Shown one piece after another: positions 26,992 to 36,695 of a stretch of 64,000 bases of DNA. How positions within the stretch are numbered: the first letter of the stretch is position 1; every line of letters begins with the position of its first letter. The position numbers were made by a program, and so were the translations under genes. Origin of the DNA: Clostridium frigidicarnis (GTDB taxonomy: Bacteria; Bacillota; Clostridia; Clostridiales; Clostridiaceae); NCBI RefSeq assembly GCF_900111985.1, contig NZ_FOKI01000003.1:141993-205992 (forward strand). The letters run 5' to 3'. The notes under the pieces were generated by a model. That model did not search any database. It worked only from the letters and a program-made list of their open reading frames with translations, and had not been told where the DNA came from.

Positions 26992-27687
26992 ATGAAACTT
27001 TTATTGGTAGAAGATGAAATAATGCTTTCAAATATTATTTGTAAAGGACTTAAAAAATGTGGCTATGCTATAGATCTAGCCTTTGATGGAGAAGAAGCAA
27101 TTGAACTCTTTGAAATCAATGAATATGACTTAATTATTCTTGATTTAAATTTACCTAAAATAGATGGTATAGAAGTCTTAAGCCTTATAAGACAAAAGAA
27201 TAATGAAATAAAAATACTAATTCTTTCAGCACGTTCAGAAATTGATGATAAAATTACTGGTCTTGACAATGGTGCCAATGATTATTTAGTAAAACCTTTT
27301 GATTTTAAAGAATTAGATGCAAGAATACGCTGTTTATTAAGACGTTCTTTTATCCAAAATCCTACCATCCTTAATTTTGAAAATATAAAAATGGATACTT
27401 CCTTAAAAAGTGTATTTATAGATGAGCACTTAATAAATTTAACAAAAAAAGAATACTCTATTTTTGAGTACCTTATGTTGAATAAAAATAAAGTTATAAG
27501 TTCTGAGGAATTAATTGAACATATATGGGATAGTGATGTTGATTTATTTTCAAACTCTTTAAAATTCCATATACATTCTCTAAAGAAAAAACTTTCTATG
27601 ATATTAGGTGAAAAAGAAATAATTAAAAATATACGTGGTCAAGGTTATACTATTTTAGAAAACCAAGGTGAAGATTATGATAAATAA
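26992..27687 (+). CDS. OmpR/PhoB-family response regulator
   Basis: 231-aa DNA-binding response regulator. The receiver domain has the acidic pocket (LVEDE), phospho-acceptor Asp51 in LIILDLNLPKIDG, the conserved Ser/Thr region (LILSARSE) and Lys in LVKPFDF. The C-terminal winged helix has LTKKEYSIFEYLMLNKNKV, ELIEHIWDSDVD and IKNIRGQGYTI. ATG follows GGTGATATAA. It overlaps the histidine kinase start by 11 nt, so the two are coupled. Targets are unknown; the small secreted protein gene directly upstream is a natural candidate. Confidence 0.95.
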   Translation: MKLLLVEDEIMLSNIICKGLKKCGYAIDLAFDGEEAIELFEINEYDLIILDLNLPKIDGIEVLSLIRQKNNEIKILILSARSEIDDKITGLDNGANDYLVKPFDFKELDARIRCLLRRSFIQNPTILNFENIKMDTSLKSVFIDEHLINLTKKEYSIFEYLMLNKNKVISSEELIEHIWDSDVDLFSNSLKFHIHSLKKKLSMILGEKEIIKNIRGQGYTILENQGEDYDK

Positions 27688-28834
27688 ACTATCTCTAAAA
27701 ATGCGATTAACAATTCTTACTGGTTGCATTATTATAGCTATAGCCATGTGTTTAACTGCAACATCAATTTATAATATTGATAATAAATTTTCTTATCCTC
27801 AGTTAAATAAAAATGCTATATTCTCATCAGAGATTATCCCTAGTAATATCTCTCGTGAAAAAGACAATTCTCAACTTGGTGTTACAATTCAGATCTCAGA
27901 GGCTAAAAAGCAATTTAAAGTTTCTATCCTTATATGGATGATTGGAATTATTATAGTTGGAATAGGTGCAACTTACATAATAGTTAGTAGAGCATTAAAA
28001 CCATTGAATAATCTTAGTAATACAATTAAAAATATTAATGAATATAATTTATCTCAGCCCATTGAAAATTTTTCTACCAAGGATGAAATTGGTAGTCTTG
28101 CTACTTCATTTAACAAGATGCTTAGTAGATTGGATAAATCTTTTTCTAATCAAAAAAGATTTGCTGCCAACGCAGCTCATGAGTTAAAAACTCCCCTTGC
28201 TATAATAAAGTCAGGAATACAGGTTTTGAAACTAGACGAAAATCCATCTATTGATGATTATAAAGAAAATATAGATATTACAGAACAAAGTACTCAACGT
28301 CTAATACAAGTTGTAGATGATTTGCTTAAGTTAACTTATAATGAAATCAAAGAATTTGACGATATCATATCAGTTAATAAAGTATTTCAAGATATTATAA
28401 AAGAACTTGATGAGACTATATCATCTAAAAATATTCACATACATTTAAGTGATTTTAGTATTGATGTGCTAGGAAATAAACCTCTTATCTACAGAGCATT
28501 TTTCAATATACTTGAAAATGCAGTAAAGTACAATAAGCAAGGTGGAAGTATTGAAGTATCTACAGAACTGTGTAATGATATGGCCGTTATTAGTATATCT
28601 GATACGGGGATTGGAATCCCCCATGATGAGATTGAAAATATATTTGATCCATTTTATCGTGTTGATAAATCCCGTTCCCGTGAAATCAGTGGTTCTGGCT
28701 TAGGTTTATCAATTGTAAAAACTGTAATAGAAAAGCATAGCGGTACAATAAATGTTAAGAGTAATAAAGATGTTGGAACGACAGTCAACGTACTACTACC
28801 TTATTATATCTATGATTTACCTAAGCAATTTTAA
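27677..28834 (+). CDS. Sensor histidine kinase
   Basis: 385-aa membrane kinase, partner of the preceding regulator. Two membrane segments (about 12-30 and 85-105) bound a short outside loop of about 50 residues. Then HAMP (LKPLNNLSNTIKNINEYNL), the phospho-acceptor His in FAANAAHELKTPLAIIKSG, N box FFNILENAVKYNKQ, G1 DTGIGIP, F box FDPFYRVDKSRS and G2 GSGLGLSIVK. ATG at 27677 is preferred to the GTG three codons earlier because the GTG is part of the AAGGTG ribosome site. The small loop leaves room for a peptide or membrane signal. Ends near an AT-rich hairpin. Confidence 0.94.
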   Translation: MINKLSLKMRLTILTGCIIIAIAMCLTATSIYNIDNKFSYPQLNKNAIFSSEIIPSNISREKDNSQLGVTIQISEAKKQFKVSILIWMIGIIIVGIGATYIIVSRALKPLNNLSNTIKNINEYNLSQPIENFSTKDEIGSLATSFNKMLSRLDKSFSNQKRFAANAAHELKTPLAIIKSGIQVLKLDENPSIDDYKENIDITEQSTQRLIQVVDDLLKLTYNEIKEFDDIISVNKVFQDIIKELDETISSKNIHIHLSDFSIDVLGNKPLIYRAFFNILENAVKYNKQGGSIEVSTELCNDMAVISISDTGIGIPHDEIENIFDPFYRVDKSRSREISGSGLGLSIVKTVIEKHSGTINVKSNKDVGTTVNVLLPYYIYDLPKQF

Positions 28835-28882
28835 GTAAAAAACTTATACAAGTTACAAACTATTTTAATATTAAATTTTTCA

Positions 28883-28910
28883 AACTTGTCAATTTATAAA
28901 TTGATAAGTT
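28883..28910 (+). terminator. Possible terminator after the histidine kinase
   Basis: AACTTGTCAATTTA/TAAATTGATAAGTT, with one mismatch. The tail GTTATTAATT is poor in U, so confidence is modest. Confidence 0.45.
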
Positions 28911-29014
28911 GTTATTAATTAAGTTAAGATTCAAGTTAATTAAATTTAAACTGAAATTTGTAAGTGCCAGGCTAAAATTCTTTATTTTTAAATAATAAGT
29001 TTTTAAATAAAATA

Positions 29015-29054
29015 AAAAAATAGTTAATATTATTGATAATATTAACTATTTTTT
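29015..29054. terminator. Bidirectional terminator before the YihY-like gene end
   Basis: AAAAAATAGTTAATATTA and TAATATTAACTATTTTTT form a long AT stem with A- and T-runs. It overlaps the last codons of the minus-strand gene. Confidence 0.75.
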
Positions 29055-29984
29055 ATGTTGCTTTGCATCCCTTAAAAAAATTGATTTTTGGGTTAAAAAT
29101 GCGTTTACCTCTCCACCAAGAAGTATTATTAATGAACTTAAATAAAGCCACGTCATAAGAACAATTACTGCTCCTATGCCTCCATATCTTTTTGCATAGT
29201 TAGCTATGTTATTTACATAATATGAAAAACATGCTGAGGTTATTATCCATCCTAAAGTTGCAAATATTGCTCCTGGCAATACATCAACCCACTTCTGTCT
29301 TTTACATGGAGTATATATATATAATAATGTAAAAACTAATATCATCATTACTATAATTACACCATACCGAAGGAGCTGCCAGACTTGTATAAATATGAGA
29401 TCGTATTTTGTTAATTTAAATATTTCTTTTCCTATTATGTCACCAAATACCAATAAACTTAATGCTGTTATTATTATTATACATATTGCAATTGTAAAAA
29501 CTATAGATAAAAAAAACGTACTTATGTATCCCCTTACTTCATTTGTACTATATGCTTTATTAAGACCTCTTATTATGGCCCTAAACCCAGAAGCAGCTGT
29601 CCATATAGTTAAGATTAAGCTCAGTGATAATATATTTCCATTTTGATATGTTAATATATCTTTTACCGTCTGCTCTATAAGGTTATATGCACTAGTTGGC
29701 AATAAAGCATTTAATGTATTTAGTACTTCATTTGGATTTAACTTTAAATGTCCTATAAGGGTCATTAAGAATATCAAAAAAGGGAAAAAAGCTAAGACTA
29801 AACTATATGCTAACTGAGATGCTAGAGCAAATATATCATCATCACTTATCTTGTTTTGAATGATTTTCACCTTATGAATAACCGACATCATTATAAACTT
29901 CACGTCCTTTTTATTTTTAGAGTATCTTATCATTTTAAACAAAACATACATGTATTTCAATATAGAACGATTCTTCTCCATCAT
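29046..29984 (-). CDS. YihY/BrkB-family integral membrane protein
   Basis: 312-aa protein with six membrane segments and the family signatures: DDIFALASQLAYSLVLAFFP near the start, NAYS-type loop (IIRGLNKAYSTNE), and VLMTWLYLSSLIILLGGEVN near the end. The family (once called RNase BN) has no settled function; it may move lipids or solutes. The start is uncertain: two adjacent ATGs (29984 and 29981) both lack a good ribosome site. It stands alone with an R2 element upstream. Confidence 0.88.
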   Translation of the reverse strand: MMEKNRSILKYMYVLFKMIRYSKNKKDVKFIMMSVIHKVKIIQNKISDDDIFALASQLAYSLVLAFFPFLIFLMTLIGHLKLNPNEVLNTLNALLPTSAYNLIEQTVKDILTYQNGNILSLSLILTIWTAASGFRAIIRGLNKAYSTNEVRGYISTFFLSIVFTIAICIIIITALSLLVFGDIIGKEIFKLTKYDLIFIQVWQLLRYGVIIVMMILVFTLLYIYTPCKRQKWVDVLPGAIFATLGWIITSACFSYYVNNIANYAKRYGGIGAVIVLMTWLYLSSLIILLGGEVNAFLTQKSIFLRDAKQHKK

Positions 29985-30367
29985 ATAAAGTTATTGTTAA
30001 CTACATTTTTTAATGTATACACTTTTTTTGAGTTACAATTTACAATTTATTGTTAAAAACCACATGTTTTCTTAACTTGTAACTTGCCACATTTATATTA
30101 TACCTTATACTATTGTAAATTTATACCATTAATTATTTTACATATTTTAAAATCTCAATTTATTTTTGCATATTGTTTTTAATTATACATAATTTCTTAG
30201 TTTTTATTAGGCACATGAAAGAAAATAAACTAGTATACTGACTTGTTATTTTTTTGAATGTGCCTTATGTTTTAAACAAGTTAATTTTTTGTTTTGCTTG
30301 AAATATATTCAAATTTTTATGCTATAATTATTATAATAATGTTATGTTTAAATTGGGGGGGTTCTAA
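29985..30367. other. Intergenic region between divergent genes
   Basis: It holds short R1-like words (AACTTGTAACTTGCCAC near 30077), an R2 element (30209-30264) and, just before the chemoreceptor, a G-rich ribosome site. No gene was found. Confidence 0.5.
30209..30264. repeat. R2 palindromic repeat copy
   Basis: AGGCACATGAAAGAAAATAA ... ATACTGACTTGTTATT ... GAATGTGCCT. A typical 56-bp form. Confidence 0.85.
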
Positions 30368-31615
30368 TTGAAAAAAATATCTACCAAACTATTGTTACTT
30401 ATATCATTAATAACCTTATCAATATCTGTTATATCTGTACTATTGAGTAAGTTTAAAATCCATTTTGCACTTATAATTTTAATAAATGTTGCACTTTCAT
30501 TAATTATAGGATTCATTGTATTAAATGCAACTCTTAGTAAGTACATTTTAAAAGCTAAAAATGTTTTAGACAAAACTGAGCAATTTGATTTAATAGAAGA
30601 TAAGGACTTTGAATTTTTAGCAAATCGCCATTCAGAAGTTGGTGATCTTGCTAGGTCTATAAGTTCAATGAGGATAAAATTCAAAAATTTAGTTGATGAA
30701 TTTAAAAACATATCCTCTGAAACTTTACTTGCCTCTTCAGAACTTTCATCATCATCAGATGAAATGGTACACGCTATAGAATCTGTTTCTAATACAATAG
30801 ATGATTTAGCAAGCGGCGCTCAAAATCAAGCAGTTCATACTTCTGAAATATCTACAAAACTTAATTCTTTAGGAGAACAAGTTGATTTGATAGTTGATCT
30901 TTCAAAGGAACTTAAGAATAATTCAGATAAAATTATTCAGGATAATTCAGATGGTCTATCGGCTTTACATGATCTTTCAGCTAAAATGAAGGCTGATATG
31001 ACGGCAACATCTAAAACTCATGATACTGTTGAAGAGTTAGCATTAAAATCAAACTCCATAGGAGACATTTTAACAACAATAAAAAACATAGCTGAGCAAA
31101 CTAACTTATTAGCATTAAACGCTGCCATAGAAGCTGCTAGAGCAGGAGAACAAGGTCTAGGCTTCGCTGTGGTTGCTGATGAGATAAGAAAATTGTCTGA
31201 GGAAACCACTAGATCAACTACAGACATAGAAATACTTATAAATGACATTCAATCTTCAATATCCGCTACAAAGAAGGATATGGATAGCTCGAAAAATTCA
31301 AATTCCATAGCCAATGATGCTTTAAATCATGCTAAGGAATCCTTTATATCTATTGACTCAAACATAATGGCTTCAAACGATAAAATTAAAGGTCTAGAAA
31401 AAATGGTTATAACTCTTGAAAATGATAAAAATGCAGTTATAACTGGTGTCGAAAATGTATCTGCTATATCTCAAGAATTTGCAGCAGGTACTCAACAAGT
31501 TGCTAGCTCCACAACAACACATTTAAACACCATAGAAGCAATCTCCGAAATATCAGAAAAATTAAAAACCCTAGTAACAAAAATCAACGAAATGATAAAA
31601 CTCTTTAAAATATAA
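30368..31615 (+). CDS. Methyl-accepting chemotaxis-type protein without an external sensor
   Basis: 415-aa chemoreceptor-like signalling protein. Two membrane segments (about 6-25 and 30-53) are joined by only a few residues, so there is no extracellular ligand domain. A HAMP-like linker and then the coiled-coil signalling domain follow, with the conserved tip [20 protein letters not shown] followed by [19 protein letters not shown]. The start is TTG, supported by a run of seven G six bases upstream. It should bind CheW/CheA at the tip; the signal may come from the membrane or cytoplasm. No che genes are in the window. Confidence 0.92.
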   Translation: MKKISTKLLLLISLITLSISVISVLLSKFKIHFALIILINVALSLIIGFIVLNATLSKYILKAKNVLDKTEQFDLIEDKDFEFLANRHSEVGDLARSISSMRIKFKNLVDEFKNISSETLLASSELSSSSDEMVHAIESVSNTIDDLASGAQNQAVHTSEISTKLNSLGEQVDLIVDLSKELKNNSDKIIQDNSDGLSALHDLSAKMKADMTATSKTHDTVEELALKSNSIGDILTTIKNIAEQTNLLALNAAIEAARAGEQGLGFAVVADEIRKLSEETTRSTTDIEILINDIQSSISATKKDMDSSKNSNSIANDALNHAKESFISIDSNIMASNDKIKGLEKMVITLENDKNAVITGVENVSAISQEFAAGTQQVASSTTTHLNTIEAISEISEKLKTLVTKINEMIKLFKI

Positions 31616-31658
31616 AAAAAATAAGTTCATGTGGGTCCGCCACATGAGCTTATTTTTC
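31614..31658. terminator. Bidirectional terminator between chemoreceptor and LCP-like gene
   Basis: AAATAAGTTCATGTGG-gtccg-CCACATGAGCTTATTT, with A- and T-runs on the two sides. The stem nearly matches the one at 1041-1084. Confidence 0.9.
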
Positions 31659-31666
31659 TTACTAAA

Positions 31667-32569
31667 TTATCTACTTGGTCTTATTCCATTTATAACAAAA
31701 TCTTTTAACATCCTCTTATTGACCTCTTCATCCCATTTTATATAATAAATATTTGGTTCTTTTTGAAGTTGTAATGAAAATGTATTTTCAATTGGTAATG
31801 CTAAAGATGTAACTTCATAATTCTTACCTATTAAATTTGAAAACATCAATACAATTTCAGTGTTTGAAAAATTTGTAGTTATTGCTGGAGCAGCTCCTAT
31901 TAAAACTTTAGGTGCTTTAAAGAAGTTTAATTCAGATGTTTTAATTAGTATGCTATTCATTACAGTTATACATCTTGCCTCTATATTAAAGTCACTATCT
32001 GCTACCCCTCTATAGCTATAATACTTTATCACCTGTTCACCATTTAATTCTTGATTTCCTTGTTTCATATCACTATCAATGAATGGTATATCTTCAGATG
32101 TTATAGGTAAAGTTATATTGCCAAGAGAATTAACTACTTTATCAATTTTAGAAAAATCTATTTCTGTGTACTTATCTATATCTAAATCAAATGTTGAATT
32201 CATTCCCTTTATTAATAACTCTATTCCGCCTTCTTTATATAAATCTCCAAAAGTATATTTATCATACCCTTCTAAATTAACCATAGTTTTCTCATGAATT
32301 GCAGTAAATCTTAGTTCTTTTTTATCTGTATTTCCACTTGAAAGTATACCTAAAGAATATATTGGATTTCCCTCACGGTCTCCAAGGTACCCTACTATAA
32401 GAGAATCCTTAACTTTAACACTTGAATTTAATGATATAGCTTCTTTGTTTATTGCCTTTTTAGGAACCTTTACTGCCGAAGAATACATGTATGTCATTAT
32501 AATAAAAAAACTTATTAATACAACGGCACATATTACATTAAATACTTTGTTTTTCTTAGATAGTTTCAT
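31667..32569 (-). CDS. Divergent LCP-like protein, probably catalytically degenerate
   Basis: 300-aa protein with one N-terminal membrane segment (about 10-30) and the fold outline of an LCP domain: LYKEGGIELLIKGMNSTFDL, then EIDFSKIDKVVNSLGNITLP, LNGEQVIKYYSYRG and SLALPIENTFSLQ. Against the three full LCP proteins in this window, the segment SxMRDSYV with the catalytic Arg is TAIHEKTMV here. The K-x-N-H-A motif is YTFGDLY, and the C-terminal D..R..RQ is DFNIEARCITVM. So the residues that bind the pyrophosphate and metal are mostly gone. ATG follows AAAGGTGATG. It may be a regulatory or binding relative rather than a transferase. Confidence 0.78.
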   Translation of the reverse strand: MKLSKKNKVFNVICAVVLISFFIIMTYMYSSAVKVPKKAINKEAISLNSSVKVKDSLIVGYLGDREGNPIYSLGILSSGNTDKKELRFTAIHEKTMVNLEGYDKYTFGDLYKEGGIELLIKGMNSTFDLDIDKYTEIDFSKIDKVVNSLGNITLPITSEDIPFIDSDMKQGNQELNGEQVIKYYSYRGVADSDFNIEARCITVMNSILIKTSELNFFKAPKVLIGAAPAITTNFSNTEIVLMFSNLIGKNYEVTSLALPIENTFSLQLQKEPNIYYIKWDEEVNKRMLKDFVINGIRPSR

Positions 32570-32759
32570 AGTTACATCACCTTTTTCCTTTAAGAGTATA
32601 CTTATGTAAGTGACAAGGTTAGAGTGGCAAGTGACAAGTTTAGTTAACTATAAACTTACAATGCTTAACTTGTTATTTAAAATTTATCACTGGATAGACT
32701 TTATCACCCATAAATCCTATTCAATCCAACTTATCCCTTCTCACTTATCCTGTATCGCT

Positions 32760-35294
32760 CTATATTTTAAAATTCTGTACGTCTTTCCCTGGCATAGGTT
32801 TGCTATAATAATATCCTTGTATTATATCACATTTTAAATCTTTTAAAACTTCCATTTCTTCTTTATTTTCAACACCCTCTGCAACAACTAATAAATCTAT
32901 ATTATGGGCTATATTAATTATAGCCTGCACTATTTGCTTTCTTACAGAATCATTTTGTACTCCTGTTACAAAGGACTTATCTATTTTTAATGTATTTATA
33001 GGTATATCTATTAGATAACTCAGTGATGAGTACCCTGTTCCAAAGTCATCTAAAGCTATGCTAATTCCTGCACTTCTTAGTTTTTCTAATATCTTATTAT
33101 TCTTTTCTATATCTTTCATATAAGTGGTTTCTGTTATTTCTAACTGAATTTCCTTTGTTTCAACTTTATATCTATCTAGTATTTGTTTTAATCTAGTAAT
33201 AAATGTTTTTTGTATTAATTGTACTGGCGATATATTTATAGCTATTTGTTTGAATTCTACATTTTCTATCTTCCAAATATTTATTTGTCTACATACTTCT
33301 TCTATTATCCAATATCCTAATTCTTCAATTATCCCACAGGTTTCTGCAAGAGGGATAAATTCCATAGGTGAAATATATGATTCTTTCTCCTTATCATACC
33401 ATCTTATAAGAGCTTCATAGCCGCTTATTTCATTAGACACAATGTTTATCTTAGGTTGATAATTTAATGTAAATTCATTATTTTTTAATGCCCTATTAAG
33501 ATCCCGTTCCATTTTTAATTTTTTATCCATTTCTTCCTTCAAGTAAGAATTAAAGAATTCATATCTATTTTTTCCATTTTGTTTAGCTTTATACATAGCT
33601 ATATCTGCATTTATTAATAATTGTTTATCATCCCTACTATGACATGGATATATTGCAACTCCTTCGCTACATGTTATATTTAAAATTTTATTATTTATTA
33701 AAAATTCTTTATTAAATATATTAATTAAATCTTTGCATATTATATTAAGCTCTTGTATACTATCAAAATAATTTATTATCACAACAAACTCATCTCCAGC
33801 TATACGATATACTTCTCCACTATTTTTAATTTTTATAACTGAATACATTTCTGTAGCCACTCTTCTTAATAATGCATCTCCGTAATCATGACCTAAAGTA
33901 TCATTTATAAGTTTGAAGTTATCTAAATCTATAAATAATATTGCTCCTTTTTGATTTTTTAATTCCCATAAATCAATATACTTTTTTATATCCAGCATAA
34001 ATCTTTTTAGATTTTTAAGACCTGTTAAAGAGTCATGATATGCAAGATATTCTATTCTCCTCTCTTTAATCTTAGTATCTGTTATATCTGTTAGTGACCC
34101 TGCTACTTTTAACAATTCACCATGTTCATCATATAACGCATTACCTCTTAAAGAGAACCATATTGTTATTCCATCAGGTTTTGTTATTCTAAACTCGTGC
34201 TTAAGAATTTTTTTATTATGGGTTCTAATTCCTTTGACTATTTCTAATAAACCTTCTCTATCATCTTTATAAGCAAGTTCAAACAGTTCTACTCTCATTT
34301 CACCTTTTTTAAAAATATTTTTAGTATATCCAGTTATTTTATTCCACTTATCAGATAATATAAACCTTTTCTCTACCTCATCATACTCCCATATAATATC
34401 ATTAGAACCTTCTATGGCCAGTTCATATCGTTCTTCAACTTCTCTTCTTGCTACAATTTCCTCTTGGAGTTTATCTCCAATTTTTTTTAGATTTAATATA
34501 TTTTTATTTTTCTTAAGCATCATATATCCCATATAATTCAAAACTGTCAAAACAACAGATATTAATGTTAATACTATACCATTTGTTATAAGCTTTTTCT
34601 TAAATACATTAGGTTTTAACGCTAAATCCAGAAAACAACTTTCACCACTTATGTTAATTCTCTCTGAATGAAATTCTCTTTGAAAATTAGTATCACTCCC
34701 CCAAATAGTACCATTTACCTTACATCTAATTCTAAAATCATAATTTTCATACACATCATGTAGAAGATTAAGCTTAATTAGCTCATCTACATCTATATTA
34801 AATACAAAAAATTTAATCTTTTTATTAATAATAATGCCTTGTATAGCATTTATTTTACTCTTACTATTTTTATCCGGTAACATATAGATTGTGCTGGGCA
34901 AATCCACTCCATTATTATGATTTTCATAAATATTTTTTAATTCTTCATAATCTAGATATTCTTCTTTGGGGTCTTGTCCATTAATTAGTGTTTTACTCTC
35001 ATTATTTTCATTTATAATATACATGTGTTTTAACTCTGGATTTTTCAATCTATAATTTTCAATATTATAACTTTCATTACACTTCTCCTCAAAAAATCCA
35101 AAACAAACATAATACGCAGAGTGTATTATATTTTCAATTTTATCTTCTAAAATTTTATCAGAATATACACCTAAAGATTTATAATCCATCTGCTGATAAT
35201 TATAATAATTTTTATATATACATATTATTATTGCTATTTCAATTGCAAAGAAAAAATACATCAATTTATTTTTAGGTAATTTTCTAAATTTCAT
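32760..35294 (-). CDS. PAS-GGDEF-EAL cyclic di-GMP turnover protein
   Basis: 844-aa membrane protein with both cyclic di-GMP synthesis and breakdown domains. One membrane segment near the start, an outside region of about 200 residues, a second segment (ITNGIVLTLISVVLTVLNYM), a PAS domain (about 295-410), GGDEF (about 410-575) with YRIAGDEF in place of GGDEF, and EAL (about 590-840) with GYEALIRW, LEITETTYM, ALDDFGTGYSSLSYL, LKIDKSFV and AEGVENKEE. EAL catalytic residues look complete. The AGDEF form is seen in active cyclases, so the balance is open. The ATG at 35292-35294 follows AAGGG; an earlier in-frame start has no ribosome site. Monocistronic. Confidence 0.92.
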   Translation of the reverse strand: MKFRKLPKNKLMYFFFAIEIAIIICIYKNYYNYQQMDYKSLGVYSDKILEDKIENIIHSAYYVCFGFFEEKCNESYNIENYRLKNPELKHMYIINENNESKTLINGQDPKEEYLDYEELKNIYENHNNGVDLPSTIYMLPDKNSKSKINAIQGIIINKKIKFFVFNIDVDELIKLNLLHDVYENYDFRIRCKVNGTIWGSDTNFQREFHSERINISGESCFLDLALKPNVFKKKLITNGIVLTLISVVLTVLNYMGYMMLKKNKNILNLKKIGDKLQEEIVARREVEERYELAIEGSNDIIWEYDEVEKRFILSDKWNKITGYTKNIFKKGEMRVELFELAYKDDREGLLEIVKGIRTHNKKILKHEFRITKPDGITIWFSLRGNALYDEHGELLKVAGSLTDITDTKIKERRIEYLAYHDSLTGLKNLKRFMLDIKKYIDLWELKNQKGAILFIDLDNFKLINDTLGHDYGDALLRRVATEMYSVIKIKNSGEVYRIAGDEFVVIINYFDSIQELNIICKDLINIFNKEFLINNKILNITCSEGVAIYPCHSRDDKQLLINADIAMYKAKQNGKNRYEFFNSYLKEEMDKKLKMERDLNRALKNNEFTLNYQPKINIVSNEISGYEALIRWYDKEKESYISPMEFIPLAETCGIIEELGYWIIEEVCRQINIWKIENVEFKQIAINISPVQLIQKTFITRLKQILDRYKVETKEIQLEITETTYMKDIEKNNKILEKLRSAGISIALDDFGTGYSSLSYLIDIPINTLKIDKSFVTGVQNDSVRKQIVQAIINIAHNIDLLVVAEGVENKEEMEVLKDLKCDIIQGYYYSKPMPGKDVQNFKI

Positions 35295-35386
35295 ATCTAT
35301 CCCTTCACACTTTCTTATAATTATTAAAATTTTTTTCACTTCTATGATATTATATACTAAATAATATAATTAAAGGAGATGTTTTT

Positions 35387-36229
35387 ATGGTTTTTAGTAT
35401 TTTTAATGATTTTTTAGAAATTTTTGTAAAATCTCACGGTGCAGAACTATCAAGTATATTAAAATACGATATAGAGTACCTTTGGCAAGGTGATGAAACC
35501 TATTGGACTGGCCAATCCCCAATTCTTTTTCCCATTGTTGGTAAACTTAAAAGTGGAATAATGCCTCAGCATGGATTTGGAAGAAGAAGTGATTTTTCTT
35601 TAATTGAACATAGAGATTCTTTTATATCTTTTAACCTTAAATATAACGAAGATACACTGAAAGTCTATCCCTATAAATCTTCTCTTACTTTGTCTTATGA
35701 ATTAGTTGAGAATACAATTAAAGTATCCTACAATGTAGAAAATTTAGATAATAAGGATATTTACTTTTCTATAGGGGCTCACCCAGCCTTTAACGTTCCA
35801 TTATTCGAAACTGAATCCCTGGAAGACTATTACATAGAGCTTGAGTCTAAGGAAACAGCTCCTATATTCCCAGTGACAAAAGATGGATTTATATCTAAAG
35901 ATACGAAGAGTTTCTTTAATAATAATAATTTAATACCTTTGACCTCCAAACTTTTCATAAATGATGCTCTAATTTTTAACAATCTTAATTCTAATGAAAT
36001 GGCTATTAAGAATACTAAAAACTCAAGAAGCATAAAATTAAACTTTAACGGATTCCCTTGGTTTGGAATATGGTCTAAACCAAATAATGCTCCATTTGTA
36101 TGTTTAGAACCTTGGTTTGGTCATGCTGATTTCGATGATTTTAACGGAGATTTCAGTGAAAAAGATGGTTTAATAAAGCTTAACGTAGGTGAGAAATTTA
36201 ATACGTCATACACTATTACTGTAATTTAG
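35387..36229 (+). CDS. Aldose 1-epimerase-like protein (LacX/YeaD type)
   Basis: 280-aa galactose mutarotase-fold enzyme that should interconvert sugar anomers. Motifs of the LacX-like subgroup are present: FPIVGKLKSG, MPQHGFGR (first His), SIGAHPAFNVP (second His) and FVCLEPWFGHAD (acidic base). Length fits. ATG follows AAAGGAGATG. It is divergent from the cyclic di-GMP gene and not in an operon, so the sugar is unknown. Confidence 0.88.
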   Translation: MVFSIFNDFLEIFVKSHGAELSSILKYDIEYLWQGDETYWTGQSPILFPIVGKLKSGIMPQHGFGRRSDFSLIEHRDSFISFNLKYNEDTLKVYPYKSSLTLSYELVENTIKVSYNVENLDNKDIYFSIGAHPAFNVPLFETESLEDYYIELESKETAPIFPVTKDGFISKDTKSFFNNNNLIPLTSKLFINDALIFNNLNSNEMAIKNTKNSRSIKLNFNGFPWFGIWSKPNNAPFVCLEPWFGHADFDDFNGDFSEKDGLIKLNVGEKFNTSYTITVI

Positions 36230-36234
36230 AATAA

Positions 36235-36689
36235 AGGTGGTTACACCACATTTTTAATTGAGAATTGAGATTTGACAATTGACAATTGTGGTTGAAAGTC
36301 ACAGACTTCCTTAATATCAAGTTGAGAGTTGAAAGTGGAAAGCCACTTTCAACTTTCAACCTTCAATTTTCAACTAAAATTTCTATATGTAAGAAGATTT
36401 CATCATTCAATTTTTAAGCTTACAACTTGTCACTAAAATAAGAAGAGAGGTTATTTACATTACAATCTCAATGTGGACTAAATTAATAAAATCATAAAAA
36501 TGGCAACAAAAAAGACCCGCAAGAATTTCTCCACACAAGTCTTTCTTATAGTTGAAAACCATAGGTTTTTCACAAAATGTTTTTAGTTCAAAAATCCTCT
36601 ATAAGAAAATTTCATCCTTCATTGTCAATCATCAATTCTCAATTTTCAATTTCTTAAACTTATCACTTGCTACTTTCCACTTTCAAATA
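36235..36689. repeat. R1 repeat pair flanking a terminator
   Basis: Left block (36235-36377): GTGG-ttaca-CCAC hairpin, then AATTGAGAATTGAGATTTG and AAGTCACAGACTTCC. Right block (about 36600-36689): CATTGTCAATCATCAATTCT and TATCACTTGCTACTTTCCAC. Together they fill the whole gap between the epimerase-like gene and mgtE. A hairpin AAAGAC...GTCTTT (36508-36545) with an A-run probably ends mgtE transcripts. Confidence 0.7.
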
Positions 36690-36695
36690 CCCCAC

